Source: Ustilago trichophora
Taxonomy: Eukaryota > Basidiomycota > Ustilaginomycetes > Ustilaginales > Ustilaginaceae
NCBI GenBank assembly: GCA_900323505.1
Contig: OOIN01000001.1
Coordinates: 1,364,001-1,428,000, forward strand
DNA: 64,000 nt
Direction of reading: 5' to 3'
The position numbers were made by a program, and so were the translations under genes. The notes under the pieces are model-generated. The model was not told the DNA's origin and did no database searches. It was given only the letters and a program-made list of their open reading frames with translations. Below are positions 50,031 through 60,152 of this stretch, in pieces; the first letter of the stretch is position 1, and every line of letters starts with the position of its first letter.

Positions 50031-50777
50031 TCAACTGAGCGTGCTTGGAATCTCTGCGTCCACCTCCTCTTCTTCTCCAAAGATCTCTCTCCGCAGCATC
50101 GCAAATTCCTCATCATCCACCTTTCTAAACAGGATCCCATTCGCCTCATCCATCTGTCGCACCACCAAGCCTCTGCCTTTGGCGCCATCAGCCCCTCTCC
50201 CTTGAGGGTTGGCCAAATTCAACCCAATGCTAGGATTTGGGAATCCGCTTCCGCCACTGACATCGTACAAGCTCGACGGAGCTGTACTCAACGCCACGGA
50301 TTGCAGTGCCAACTTGTTGAAGAGTGTCCTGTGGCTTCTAAACATGCGATATACCTCTGGGTTGGCCACGATCCCTTCTCGCAATCCTTCCAAAGATTCT
50401 TCGGAGAAGGAGGATTTGACAAATGCAAGAATGTGTGAGACAAAGTCTTGGCGCGGTCTCCAGGCGGATGGAAAGCGCGATGAGAGCAAAAGTCGTCCCG
50501 TATCCGGGTCTACGAGAGGGTGAAGCAGGGTCGGTGGGAAGAAGACCTGCGGTGTCGCAGAAGGATAGGTGGGAGGGAAGACAATGTCGAACCGAAAGAT
50601 ACCACCTTTGAAAGGACCATCTTGAACAAATATGACGCTGTGCCACAGATGTGTGTCGTCATCATCGAGCTGAACGTAGATTCCAGTCGGGCAGTTGGAG
50701 GGTAGACACAATTGGGCATACTGGAAGGAGATGTCTCGCTGGGCGAATTCCAGTTGAGGTTGCTGCGTTGATGGCAT
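50031..50777 (-). CDS. FTS1: FTS/AKTIP-like E2 ubiquitin-conjugating enzyme variant without catalytic cysteine
   Basis: UBC-fold protein, 248 residues from ATG 50777. The UBC core is clear: QYAQLCLPSNCPTGIYVQLD, then SVIFVQDGPFKGGIFRFDIV and FPPTYPSATPQVFF. Where an active E2 has its catalytic cysteine region, this protein has HPLVDPDTGRLLLSSRFPSA followed by W, and no cysteine (only C24 and C29, near the N-terminus). That pattern matches AKTIP/FTS (human HPLVDP..G). In animals and Aspergillus/Ustilago FTS forms the FHF complex with Hook and FHIP, linking dynein to early endosomes. The role is by homology. The C-terminal tail has an acidic helix (FGEEEEVD). It is divergent from Ctk3 (426 bp between starts). 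The family call is good. Confidence 0.8.
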   Translation of the reverse strand: MPSTQQPQLEFAQRDISFQYAQLCLPSNCPTGIYVQLDDDDTHLWHSVIFVQDGPFKGGIFRFDIVFPPTYPSATPQVFFPPTLLHPLVDPDTGRLLLSSRFPSAWRPRQDFVSHILAFVKSSFSEESLEGLREGIVANPEVYRMFRSHRTLFNKLALQSVALSTAPSSLYDVSGGSGFPNPSIGLNLANPQGRGADGAKGRGLVVRQMDEANGILFRKVDDEEFAMLRREIFGEEEEVDAEIPSTLS

Positions 50778-51203
50778 CCTGAGAAAGGTGCTCGGCAGTC
50801 TCGAAACAATTCGTTCGGCGGAACGTTAACTGAATCCTAAGGATGTTTTGGTGACGTTGCTAGCCTCTGAGAGGGGCGTTAGTCGGCGATGTGCTGAAGT
50901 GTGAGGAAGAAGATCAAGTACCAAGTGTTGGTCTGTTGGTCTGTTGCATGCACATGCAACCAACACGCTGAAAAGGCGCGTGCTCCACTCCACATGTCCG
51001 ACATCCGAAATCCTTGTGGCATCTTTCTCATCTTCGCAACTCGAACCCTTCCGCTCTCCCCCCACACACCACCTCGACCCTCCTGTCTAGCTCTTTGTAC
51101 CGACATATTCCGAATCATCTCATCGACCTCTCGTAACAAGCCTGCGCCACCGTCCCTCGGAGAGATACTCGTTCGGGCCGAAGCTGCGTGGCACTTGATC
51201 ACG
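50778..51203. promoter_or_regulatory. shared divergent promoter, FTS-like / CTK3
   Basis: 426 bp between the two ATGs. No TATA box was recognised; a pyrimidine-rich stretch precedes the CTK3 start. Confidence 0.5.
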
Positions 51204-52100
51204 ATGGACCCCTTCCAAACGCGCCTCCGCTTCCTCTCCACTCTTCATCGACTCAACGCCTCCTTACCGAGCATCCAGAAATCCCTATCCTACATTGTCG
51301 ACTATGGCCCAACCCTACACTCTGAACTCTGGTCATGCATTATGGACGAGTGCAAATCCGGCTCCATCAATCGTCGTATCAACCTTCTCTTCCTGATCGA
51401 TTCCATATTTACCGATGAAACGCTCTCCCCTTCCATTCGTTCCCTCTTCCGCAGCTACCTCCAGCGAGACTTGTACACCCTCTTCGACCTGGCGATACCA
51501 GAAGGTCGATGGGATGCACTGCTCAACTTTCCCGCTGTGAGCAAGATCCTTGCCGCGTGGAAAGCACGATTCGTATTGGACCGTAGCACGCTAGAAGACC
51601 TAGAAACGCTACTAGAAGTCCGCAAAGCTTCACTTTATGCATTATCTCCTCAGCAACGCAACTCGACCCTCCTGCCACCCAACGACATGCAGAGACGCAT
51701 CGAAGAGGATCGAGAACGACACAAACGACTACGTGAGAAATCGTGGGTTTTGCCTCCTACAGCTTTCTCCCATCATAGTCTGTTTGGGGTCAAACCTGAG
51801 CAGTTGGATCCAACTTATTTAACACGGAAGTTGACCCCGGAGAAAGGGTCGGAGGAGGATGCGGATAGGGTGTGGACGACTCAGGATTTGGATTTCAGTC
51901 AGATGTGGGAAGAGACGAGCGATTTCAACGATGACGATATTGAGGAGTTGAAGGAAGGGGAGAGGGAGAGTTGGGTGGTTCAGAAGGATCCTCCGCCGCA
52001 GCAACCGATAGTGACGACCATGCCAGCACCCTCGCCACAAGCGCAGATTCGACCGCCAACCGCTCCCGCTTCGATGCGGCTTGCACAACGAACGTCCTAG
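51204..52100 (+). CDS. CTK3: CTD kinase I gamma subunit (Ctk3)
   Basis: Subunit of the CTDK-I complex, which phosphorylates the RNA polymerase II C-terminal domain (Ser2) with the Ctk1 kinase and Ctk2 cyclin. The open frame reaches 50901, but the start is ATG 51204, giving MDPFQTRLRFLSTLHRLNAS at the N-terminus, the typical Ctk3 beginning; 298 residues. A CID-like helical domain follows: SIQKSLSYIVDYGPTLHSEL, then WSCIMDECKSGSINRRINLL and FLIDSIF. A long helical/charged middle (RRIEEDRERHKRLREKSWVL) and an acidic tail (DFNDDDIEELKEGERESW) follow, with a Pro/Gln-rich end. The upstream 101 codons of the open frame lack conservation-like character and are treated as leader. Confidence 0.82.
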   Translation: MDPFQTRLRFLSTLHRLNASLPSIQKSLSYIVDYGPTLHSELWSCIMDECKSGSINRRINLLFLIDSIFTDETLSPSIRSLFRSYLQRDLYTLFDLAIPEGRWDALLNFPAVSKILAAWKARFVLDRSTLEDLETLLEVRKASLYALSPQQRNSTLLPPNDMQRRIEEDRERHKRLREKSWVLPPTAFSHHSLFGVKPEQLDPTYLTRKLTPEKGSEEDADRVWTTQDLDFSQMWEETSDFNDDDIEELKEGERESWVVQKDPPPQQPIVTTMPAPSPQAQIRPPTAPASMRLAQRTS

Positions 52101-52268
52101 TCACCCAATCCACTGTCGCTTCACAAAGTATCACTCTCACTTTCGACAAGATGACACTGTATTTGTACGCCTGCCTTCACATTTCCAACAACATATCATC
52201 CAGCGTTCAACACCATGACATAAATCCTACTTTGCATCACAGCATCCCATTTCTCTTTACCAATGAAC

Positions 52269-55199
52269 TTACTGCCGGAAGTACTGCGCCATATCATGCA
52301 ACCGATCGAAAACGGTGCTCAAATAGCTCGTCTCGTTCAGCAGCCCTTCAAACTCCTTTATCGCCTCATCCTCGCTCAAGTGCAACAAAAACTTATCCTG
52401 TACTTTGAGCACCGCTTTGTCCGGTTCCAGCCTGATATCCGGGATATTTGCATCCACCATCAACGCCACCAAGTTCAAGATGAGATTGGCGTTCTTGCGC
52501 AAGTTGGTGAATGCCGTATAGCAGAATGCTTTGAATCTGGCATAGTGCGGTGACGAGGTGCCGCCCATGGCATCGACCATCTCTTTGCACACTTTGACGG
52601 GTGGGGGGAAAGGTTTGGGATCTCGTCCGAGGATGTAGCCGAAATCGACGTGAAAGAAGTGGCCGTCAGAGGAGAGGAGGAGGTTGTCGAGGTGTCGATC
52701 TCCTACGCCGAGGAGGTATGTTACTACACAGTAGCCTGCACAGGATCGGATGAAGGTTTCGAATACGATGGGATCCACGCCATATGTGAATAGGGACGTG
52801 GGTTGCGGGTGGTGTGTACGGAGGAAGTTGAGAAGGGAGTTTTGATGCGCAGAGAGGATGGCAGCGATGGAGAGAGAGTCGACGAATTGGACCATCCCGT
52901 CAATGCTGCCGGTAGCAAGGACGCGGTACGGGGTCATCTTGAGGTCCAAGTTTTCGTTTCGTAAAAGCCGATCCATGAGTGAGAAGAGCTGAATCACCAA
53001 TTGATCCTGTCGCAGGTCGTCACCGTTCTTGAAAATGAGCGTGTACTGTCCGACGTCTCCATCCTCCCTGTCCTTCGAATTCTTCCCCCTGCTAGCATTC
53101 GACTCGTTATTGATCAAGGACCCCTCCTCTTCATCCTCCTCAATCAAACTCGACGTAATGCTATCCGGCAAAGTTCCACTCGAATCAACCTCCTCAGCCT
53201 GCTTCGGCATCGTCGTAAACTCCAACCGCAGCGGGAACAAGTTACTTTTGAAGATCGTACTCTTCTCGGCAACGATGCCTGTCACCGAGATCGATGCATC
53301 CAACGGCAGCATCAGCGGTGGATCGAATCGACTCAACCCATTCTTCGGGTCCGCGATAAGCGCACGCAACTTTTCGATCTTCTTCGGCCTCGCGTCGCGA
53401 TTTGATCTCAACTCCTTGGCCCGTCTCGACAGCGTTGCAAGCAACGTAGCCTGCCTCGATAGCGTATCTTTCATCTCTGCGCCGGCAGGAAGCGCTCCAA
53501 GACGGTCCAAGAACCGTTGCTTGACGGCTTTGAACAGCGATCCTGTCTTTGGATCCTCGCATTCGACCTCGAGATACCAGTACAGATTATTGCCCAACAG
53601 CGGATTGGAGAGACCTCGGCGGATGAGAAAGTCGGCCAAGCCGCTGCCGTCTTCGTCCGGAGACTCGTTGGTCTGCGAGTTGGAAGGCGAAGTGATGGGC
53701 TGGCGAGGTGTGAGCAGTCGTCGTGCTTCGTTGTCTCGATCACCAGTCGCAGACCCAACCAAACCTCCTGCACCGCGAGCCAACGGCTTCTCAAACTTGA
53801 GCGCTTGCACAAGCTGCAGCAAGTAGAGAATCAGCTCCTCGTCTTCAGCACGCTCGAGCTGGCGAACCGCAAACGACCTGACGCGAGGATCCTTGAAAGT
53901 CGGGCCCAACAGCTCGAGCGCATCGTCGAGACCTGGCTCGGTCCACATGGGCAACAGCACCTCTGTAGCCTGCTTCGCTTCGCCCTGATCGGTCCAGACG
54001 ACAGACTTGAGAAACTTGGTGAGACCCTTCGGGTCGCGTGTCAGATAGAAGCGGAAGGACCAGACACGATCCATCTCTGCTGGCGTGAGAACGCGCGTCG
54101 GTGGATAGGAGAGGATTTCGTTGAGCTCGTCTCGCACCTCTGCTGACGGCTTGAGCTCACGATCCAGTGGACCCGATCTGTGAGAACGAACAAGCCGACG
54201 GTGCTTGGCTTCCACAGGGTTGGACCGCGCGATTTCGGGGTCAAAGATGGTGAAGAGAGACGAGGTGATTCGATTCGGATCTCCCGTGGACAGCGCAGCT
54301 GCCGCCGCTGCTGCCGCTGCTGCTGCCGATGTCGGATTCCCATATGCCATTGAAATACTGCCGCCGGCGACGCCTTGTGATACACCACCTGCGAGATCCT
54401 GATGACTTCCTCCAGCGCCGACGTTGGAGGCACCAGAGCTTGGACCCACCAACGTGCTAGAAAGTGAAGAGAGCCCATTCGCAGCATCAGCCGAAGGTAG
54501 GATCGACTCTGCCTCGCAAAACACGATAGGAAGTTCAAATCTCGGCAAGTCAATGTATAAAAAGAGCCGATCGCTCGATTGGCTTTCGACCTGGTACACC
54601 TTCTCAACCTGACGGTAAGCCAGCTTGTCGAGCCAGTCTACACGAGGAAGATCGCCGCGCTCATGCCTCTTGATGAGCTTCTCCAGCCGGCCCATCTCAT
54701 CCTTCATCTCACCAACCTTGCTAGGTGTACCAGTCTCGACGCTTCCATCCGCTTTGACTCCCTTCCACACAAACAGCCTGTGTTGGGCTGACTTGAGCGT
54801 TCCTTTTTTACTAAAGAGCGGCAGTGTGGTTCCGCCAACGACTCGGGTTGTGGTGCTGGACGCGACATCGTAGATGGTGAAGGTAAGTTGCGCTCCAAGT
54901 GGGAGGTCGCAGAGCTTGTAAGGCAGTGTGATCCATTCGTTCCATTGATGGTTGTTGCGGAAAGGTTTATATGCTGTCTTGACAGGAACGCTGAGCGGTT
55001 TGTTGTCGGAATACAGCCGGCACTCGACGACAAGATCCGAGTATTGGCTTTGCTGTGATCCCCAGTGGCGACCCTCTGGCTGCTCAAGAAGCTGTGTACG
55101 AGTCAAACGATCGAGCTTGCCTTGAAGGGACGAGATGCGAAAGGTGAGGTTCAGATTGAGATCCGACAAGCGGACGAACGAGTAAAAGTCGCGGTCCAT
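52269..55199 (-). CDS. VPS34: class III phosphatidylinositol 3-kinase Vps34
   Basis: Makes PI3P from phosphatidylinositol on endosomes and autophagosomal membranes in complexes with Vps15 and Vps30; 976 residues from ATG 55199. N-terminal C2 domain (about 20-190): WNEWITLPYKLCDLPLGAQL, then TFTIYDV. Helical accessory domain (~350-520) with LTRDPKGLTKFLKSVVW and LLPMWTEPGLDDALELLGPT. Catalytic domain (~640-976): VAEKSTIFKSNLFPLRLEF, FKNGDDLRQDQLVIQLFSLM, catalytic loop GVGDRHLDNLLL (~831-840), activation segment FHVDFGYILGRDPKPFPPP, and the family C-terminus DRLHDMAQYFRQ. A run of 11 Ala (about 54,300) lies in the C2-helical linker, and there is a Ser/Glu-rich insert in the catalytic domain; both are disordered and family-atypical. 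Confident. Confidence 0.93.
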   Translation of the reverse strand: MDRDFYSFVRLSDLNLNLTFRISSLQGKLDRLTRTQLLEQPEGRHWGSQQSQYSDLVVECRLYSDNKPLSVPVKTAYKPFRNNHQWNEWITLPYKLCDLPLGAQLTFTIYDVASSTTTRVVGGTTLPLFSKKGTLKSAQHRLFVWKGVKADGSVETGTPSKVGEMKDEMGRLEKLIKRHERGDLPRVDWLDKLAYRQVEKVYQVESQSSDRLFLYIDLPRFELPIVFCEAESILPSADAANGLSSLSSTLVGPSSGASNVGAGGSHQDLAGGVSQGVAGGSISMAYGNPTSAAAAAAAAAAALSTGDPNRITSSLFTIFDPEIARSNPVEAKHRRLVRSHRSGPLDRELKPSAEVRDELNEILSYPPTRVLTPAEMDRVWSFRFYLTRDPKGLTKFLKSVVWTDQGEAKQATEVLLPMWTEPGLDDALELLGPTFKDPRVRSFAVRQLERAEDEELILYLLQLVQALKFEKPLARGAGGLVGSATGDRDNEARRLLTPRQPITSPSNSQTNESPDEDGSGLADFLIRRGLSNPLLGNNLYWYLEVECEDPKTGSLFKAVKQRFLDRLGALPAGAEMKDTLSRQATLLATLSRRAKELRSNRDARPKKIEKLRALIADPKNGLSRFDPPLMLPLDASISVTGIVAEKSTIFKSNLFPLRLEFTTMPKQAEEVDSSGTLPDSITSSLIEEDEEEGSLINNESNASRGKNSKDREDGDVGQYTLIFKNGDDLRQDQLVIQLFSLMDRLLRNENLDLKMTPYRVLATGSIDGMVQFVDSLSIAAILSAHQNSLLNFLRTHHPQPTSLFTYGVDPIVFETFIRSCAGYCVVTYLLGVGDRHLDNLLLSSDGHFFHVDFGYILGRDPKPFPPPVKVCKEMVDAMGGTSSPHYARFKAFCYTAFTNLRKNANLILNLVALMVDANIPDIRLEPDKAVLKVQDKFLLHLSEDEAIKEFEGLLNETSYLSTVFDRLHDMAQYFRQ

Positions 55200-55970
55200 T
55201 GCAACTGTATCCTTCGGTAAAGCCAGTCTCTTGGTATGACTGCTTGCTTGAGATGGTCAGGGGGACTCTAGATGCATGACCCGGCTAAGCTGAGTCGTTG
55301 GCTTTGCCGTCCAGACTAGGAGAGAGGGGACAGCCTTTATGTCTGCATGGAGAGCCCTGACGAGCCCAGTGAGACGAGCGTCCAAGACTGTACTGTTGAG
55401 AGGGTACCCTCCGTAATCCTGTGAAGGGTTGAACGTCCGGCAGCCTTCCGTCAGGATATGTCGCTGTGGCTCGTCGGCGAAGCAAGGAGCGGCCGATACC
55501 CGAACGTCGACCAGCGTCAAGGTGGTCGAGAAGCGGAGACGACCAGCTCTGATCGGTCGTTCTTACAGCTGAAGCGACTTATGCACCAAGCTGAAGCTGC
55601 TGTGTTGTCTCTCTTGCGACAGTAAGAGTGTCCAGTGAGGTGGAGCGAAGGTGTATGGTGGAGCGAAGGACGATTGTGTCAAGTGACAAGGAGCATTTGT
55701 GTCTGTGCGCAATCAGTTCGTAACACGCGCGTTTGCGTTTGCCGATTCAGGGTCCACTCTTGCGAAACTTCCACCACTTGCCTCAGATCACCCTTTGAAC
55801 CTCGCTCACGACTCATCACACATCACTCTTGAACACAAGGTGCAAGCGGAAGCCTCTGACACCGCAGCTGCAGCCAGTAAAGACGATGAATGCTTATGCT
55901 TTGAAGAGATTGCATAGAATACACGAATTACAAATTACACGTAGAGGCACTGATACAGAGAGAAGGAAAA
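55200..55970. other. spacer between VPS34 and the chromodomain gene
   Basis: 771 bp between two leftward genes: VPS34 promoter on the left and chromodomain-gene 3' flank on the right. No gene was seen. Confidence 0.4.
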
Positions 55971-58900
55971 TCAGTTGCCTGGCAGCTTCGCCAGCTCCTT
56001 ACACCTGTTTTTGGCCAGATCTGACAAGGAGATCACTTCAACGCCGGCCTTTTGCTCTTCCGTCAAATCTTCTTCCACCGCCACCAACACGTGGAATCGG
56101 GTATCGTCTGCGCTGGCGAGCTGGTATTTATGCAGGGTTGCGAGGATCTCTTTATCAAGTCGCTTTACCAGTTCCTCTGGCTCGTCGGGTACTTCGTTCG
56201 GCTCTTCGAAGGGGAGACCGCTGACCGCATCGCTAGGCAGCTCCTCGATCATCACGGATGTGTAGAGCGTCTCGAGCTTGGAGTCGAGCTCAAACATGAG
56301 TTCGATCGGAAAATTCTGGTGCTCCTCGATCAGGTTCAGCGCACGACACACTGGCTCGAGATGGTCGGCAAGCAGTTTGAAACAAGGGCGGATCCAGGGG
56401 TGAAGTCGCACTCGCCAATTGTGAGCAAGATGATACGCCGCATTGCAAAGGATCGAGGAAGGAGGCGTGTTGTCGGTCTGGGTCAACTGTCCCTCCTCTT
56501 TGTCTTCCTTCTCTTCCTCCACCGCCATGGTTGACCGCAACAAATCTTTGAGGATCGCAGACATCGAGAACGTCACCGTACCATCGTGACCGGGGAAGAT
56601 CTCACGAATCCGCTCATCAGGATTTTCAGCAGAAAAGCCAAAGGTCCAAAAATTGCAGCGCGAGTGCCTTTTAAGTTGACACAGATATGGCGCCAGGGCG
56701 AACGTCGGTTGCGCCTCTTCGCCTTCGAGAATCTCGTTCAAGGCCCCGTGCCGAATAAAGACATAGACCTTTGGAACAGCCTTGGGGTCTCGATCATCTG
56801 TGGTGTCACGACGCCTGAACAGCTTGGCCTCGGTGACCGGATCTATCTGTAATCGGACGCCACCCTCAAAGATGCGCACCATGTAATAAAGGATGCTCTT
56901 TTCATAGCTCGATGGGTTGCTTCCGTGAAAGATGATGTTGTAGGATCCACGGATACCCTCGTAGAGCTGCAGGCTGACGCGGTAGCGCTGCGCAGCCAGC
57001 TGTGTCTTGCGGATGTCGAAGCTCTTCAGGTCGTCGATCTTTTTCGAGAGCGCATTTTCGAATGCGCTCCTGACCGTCGCGTGCAGGGGCGGCGGCTGTT
57101 CAAAGGAGATTTCAAGCGACGGAGCAGGTCGTTGGTCGAGTTGCAGCGGAATGACGCAGAGAGTGTAGGGTTGGCCACAGAGATGTTCCAGGGAAGAAGG
57201 GACGCCCGTGTGGTAGTCCCTATAATATTTACTCGAGAAAGCAACGAAGTAATCGTGCTGTCCGGGTCGATTCTCCCCAGGGGCAATTTCATCGACGTAA
57301 CCCAGCAGAGCTACGTCTGAGGCTTTCAGCTGCTCAGAGATCTGGTCGAGCGAGGCCCTGTCTTGATAGACGGCGGCACCGTAGGCGTTCAGGAGCATGG
57401 CTTCGTCCTTCTTGACGCTGTACCTCGCTAAGTGGTCACGGATCCATGCGAATGGCATGAACATATCGAATCGAACTTGCCTCCCAGTTCGACCCAGACC
57501 CAGAGTCTGTAAGCGGTCAGGTGACAGCGATTCTGACGCACAGAAGGCTGCCTCCAGCTCCATACTGTTGTGACCAATGACGAACTCACACCAGGCGAGC
57601 CCGACGATGCGTTTTGGCGGCTCAGAAGGCGGCTCCGTGTGACTTCGCCCGTGGCTTACGCTTTCGACTGGTGACCTTGGCGTTGTAAGTATGGATGCGC
57701 GTTCGACATTTGAAGCGGTGTTTTCCGCATCCTGAGGCACAAACGGAACGTCGTTCTCAGTAGGTGACCACGGAGCTTGTGTTGTGCTTTGAGCGTGTCC
57801 AGCAGGGATCTGCGGGGGCCGACGTCGAGGATCCTCGACGCGCGGTATGGGAATGCTGCGCTTGGTCGCAGCCGCCCGCTTCGCCTCGTCGTCAGAGGGG
57901 GGAGCCGGTTGGTGAGGGTTAAAGTTGTTGCGCACAGCACTCATTTCGGGTATACCGAAGGTGTCGTGGTCGCCAGCATCTGATGAAGAGGAGCTGGCTG
58001 CGTACGCAGTTGCAGCCGGACGAGAGGGACGGCTTCCGCTCTTGAAGTCCTCCACCGGCTTCAGTACCAGCAAATTTGGCTTGCGTGGCTCTGAAGGTCG
58101 TCGAGCCGTAGCAACGGGTCGGCCGCTAGAGTCCGTTGGCACTTGTGGCGGCGGAGCAGCGGCGTCGTTGGCTCGCCTGTCCTGAGCGATGGCACTGTCA
58201 GTGTGAAGTTTTTTAAGGAAGACGCCAAAGCCGTCCTTCATCTGGACTTTGGGCTCGCGTCGGTGGGCGCCCTTGAAGCTGCCCGGTGCAGGACGCGGAG
58301 CCGGCGCCTGAGTAGCTGAGCCTGAGCCCGAGCCCGATCCTCCAGATGATCCTGCGGCAGCAGTGGGACGCACTGTCGGACGTGCTGTTGCAGGCATAAA
58401 GCCAGGTCGATCCCGAATGGGCGCCATCGTTGAGGAGCCAAGACCAGGAAAGTTTGGAGCAGACCTGCGGAAGGTCATCTGGTTCTCGTCCGCCTCTGGG
58501 ATGCTGTCGTTGAGTTGCGACACGCGCGTGCGAGCCGAGGTGATGCCCGAGGCGGCTCCGGAGCGTGCCTTCATTGAAACGTCGACCAAGTTGCGGTTGG
58601 CGTGTGTGATCCCGAAGCGTGAAGGGCCAGCAGCGTCGGGCCTACCGCTGCTACCAGTTCGACTCCACTTCTTCTGTTGCATCTTTTCCATTCGTTTTTG
58701 GTAGCTGCGACTGGTTCCCTTTTCGCGAATGCGCTCCGTATCGAGCGTGAGGCGGTTAGCGCGACGGAACTTGGCGTACCTTTCCTCCTCCTTGGCCTTA
58801 GCCTTTGCGCGCTCCTCGCTAAGCGACAAGAGGTACTGACGTAGCTGCACCTTGTCTCGACGTACTTCTCGACGCTTCTTCTTCTTTGCCGCATGGGCAC

Positions 58901-60152
58901 GCCAACGCGGACGACGGTTGACGGCGACATCCGTATCAGAGTCGTGGGTAGAGTACTCGTTCGGGTCGTGAGGGACATCTTCAGGGCGTCCACCCTGACG
59001 ATCCCAGTATTCGCGAAGGGTACGCTTGCTGTTGAAGTGCGACTCGGGCTCCCATGTGGATGAATAGATTGGATATCCCGCCCAGACGGTGCGATACTCG
59101 ATGAAGCCACGACGAGGATTCTTGCGGTGGCGAAGCACAGCACGCACGTCAAAGTTGCCATCGTACGCTTCGTCGAGGTGAGCTATGGATCCTTGCCAGT
59201 TCTCTTTGTCGTACTCGGTCCAGGCGCCAAGGCCGTCTTCACTGTCTGAGGCGTGCACGGAGCCTTCAGAACTGGTGTAAAACTCGGCCCCGACTTCATA
59301 CTCTTCCGAGTCGTCGTAGGAGACGGAACTCACGTCGGAAATGTCGTCGAGCTCTGCGTCAAAGTCGGGCTGGAGCGGCGCGTCGGAACTGTCCAGTTCG
59401 ATGGGGCTGGCGGCACGGCCTGAATTGTTGGGCTCTTTGGGATGGGCAGAAGAAGCTCGCTGGGATGTTGGTTGCATGTCTTCAGGTTCGATGATGACGG
59501 GCACTGAGCTTGACCTTGCTAGGGCGGTATCCGTATTTTGAGAGCGTGAAGGCTGGGATGCGATGAACTCGACCTCGTCTTCGCTCATGGGCACAGGGGA
59601 ACGCCTCGACTCCGGTCTAGGCTCTGTCGTTGAGGCGCGACCCACGACAAGAGACGGCAGAGGGGCATCGTCACTCTCGCTGAAATTAGTGGCGTGTGAG
59701 ACACGATGCGGTACAGCACCGTTGTGATGTCGAGAGGACGTGGATGGCAGGGTAGCGGGTGCAGCAGGTGCAGCGGAGGATGATGCGCTGTCGCGAGGCT
59801 GAGACAGACCGCTGCCTCCATTCTGCTTGGCGGCTGCGGCTGCGGCTGCGGCTCTCTTTTCTGCGCGTCGACGCTCTCGCTTCTCGTCCTTTGCCAGCTC
59901 TCTCTTTTTTCTCCTCTCTTGCCGACGTTGTTGTGCTTCCGGATCATCTGCTGCAATTCGCTTGTTTCGGCGTGACGGCGATGGCCTAGGTGGCGGCTGG
60001 ACTGCTACTTCGATGTCGTCGTCGGCATCGGATTCGAGTTCGTCGACTTCGTTCTCCCATTCTTGTTGGCGCTGCGCGATGAGTCGACGTGATCGAATGG
60101 GGTACTTTGTCTCCTCATCCGAGGAGTCCAAAGCGATTGGGTCAGGAGGCAT
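55971..60152 (-). CDS. large chromodomain protein with uncharacterised C-terminal half
   Basis: 1393 residues from ATG 60152. The first ~320 residues are Ser/acidic/Arg-rich. A chromodomain lies at about 330-385: FDVRAVLRHRKNPRRGFIEY, then RTVWAGYPIYSSTWEPESHF and LREYWDRQ. WAGY...STWEPE is the WKGY...TWEP signature with aromatic cage positions, so methyl-lysine histone binding is likely. A basic coiled stretch (LYLLSLSEERAKAKAKEEER type) and a long disordered region follow. The last ~480 residues look folded (FVIGHNSMELEAAFCA, FDMFMPFAWIRDHLARYSVK, YRVSLQLYEGIRGSYNIIFH, CNFWTFGFSAENPDERIREI) and match no family I can name. Chp1-like heterochromatin factors are one possibility, since they too combine a chromodomain with a folded C-terminus, but here the chromodomain is not N-terminal. 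Confidence 0.8.
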   Translation of the reverse strand: MPPDPIALDSSDEETKYPIRSRRLIAQRQQEWENEVDELESDADDDIEVAVQPPPRPSPSRRNKRIAADDPEAQQRRQERRKKRELAKDEKRERRRAEKRAAAAAAAAKQNGGSGLSQPRDSASSSAAPAAPATLPSTSSRHHNGAVPHRVSHATNFSESDDAPLPSLVVGRASTTEPRPESRRSPVPMSEDEVEFIASQPSRSQNTDTALARSSSVPVIIEPEDMQPTSQRASSAHPKEPNNSGRAASPIELDSSDAPLQPDFDAELDDISDVSSVSYDDSEEYEVGAEFYTSSEGSVHASDSEDGLGAWTEYDKENWQGSIAHLDEAYDGNFDVRAVLRHRKNPRRGFIEYRTVWAGYPIYSSTWEPESHFNSKRTLREYWDRQGGRPEDVPHDPNEYSTHDSDTDVAVNRRPRWRAHAAKKKKRREVRRDKVQLRQYLLSLSEERAKAKAKEEERYAKFRRANRLTLDTERIREKGTSRSYQKRMEKMQQKKWSRTGSSGRPDAAGPSRFGITHANRNLVDVSMKARSGAASGITSARTRVSQLNDSIPEADENQMTFRRSAPNFPGLGSSTMAPIRDRPGFMPATARPTVRPTAAAGSSGGSGSGSGSATQAPAPRPAPGSFKGAHRREPKVQMKDGFGVFLKKLHTDSAIAQDRRANDAAAPPPQVPTDSSGRPVATARRPSEPRKPNLLVLKPVEDFKSGSRPSRPAATAYAASSSSSDAGDHDTFGIPEMSAVRNNFNPHQPAPPSDDEAKRAAATKRSIPIPRVEDPRRRPPQIPAGHAQSTTQAPWSPTENDVPFVPQDAENTASNVERASILTTPRSPVESVSHGRSHTEPPSEPPKRIVGLAWCEFVIGHNSMELEAAFCASESLSPDRLQTLGLGRTGRQVRFDMFMPFAWIRDHLARYSVKKDEAMLLNAYGAAVYQDRASLDQISEQLKASDVALLGYVDEIAPGENRPGQHDYFVAFSSKYYRDYHTGVPSSLEHLCGQPYTLCVIPLQLDQRPAPSLEISFEQPPPLHATVRSAFENALSKKIDDLKSFDIRKTQLAAQRYRVSLQLYEGIRGSYNIIFHGSNPSSYEKSILYYMVRIFEGGVRLQIDPVTEAKLFRRRDTTDDRDPKAVPKVYVFIRHGALNEILEGEEAQPTFALAPYLCQLKRHSRCNFWTFGFSAENPDERIREIFPGHDGTVTFSMSAILKDLLRSTMAVEEEKEDKEEGQLTQTDNTPPSSILCNAAYHLAHNWRVRLHPWIRPCFKLLADHLEPVCRALNLIEEHQNFPIELMFELDSKLETLYTSVMIEELPSDAVSGLPFEEPNEVPDEPEELVKRLDKEILATLHKYQLASADDTRFHVLVAVEEDLTEEQKAGVEVISLSDLAKNRCKELAKLPGN

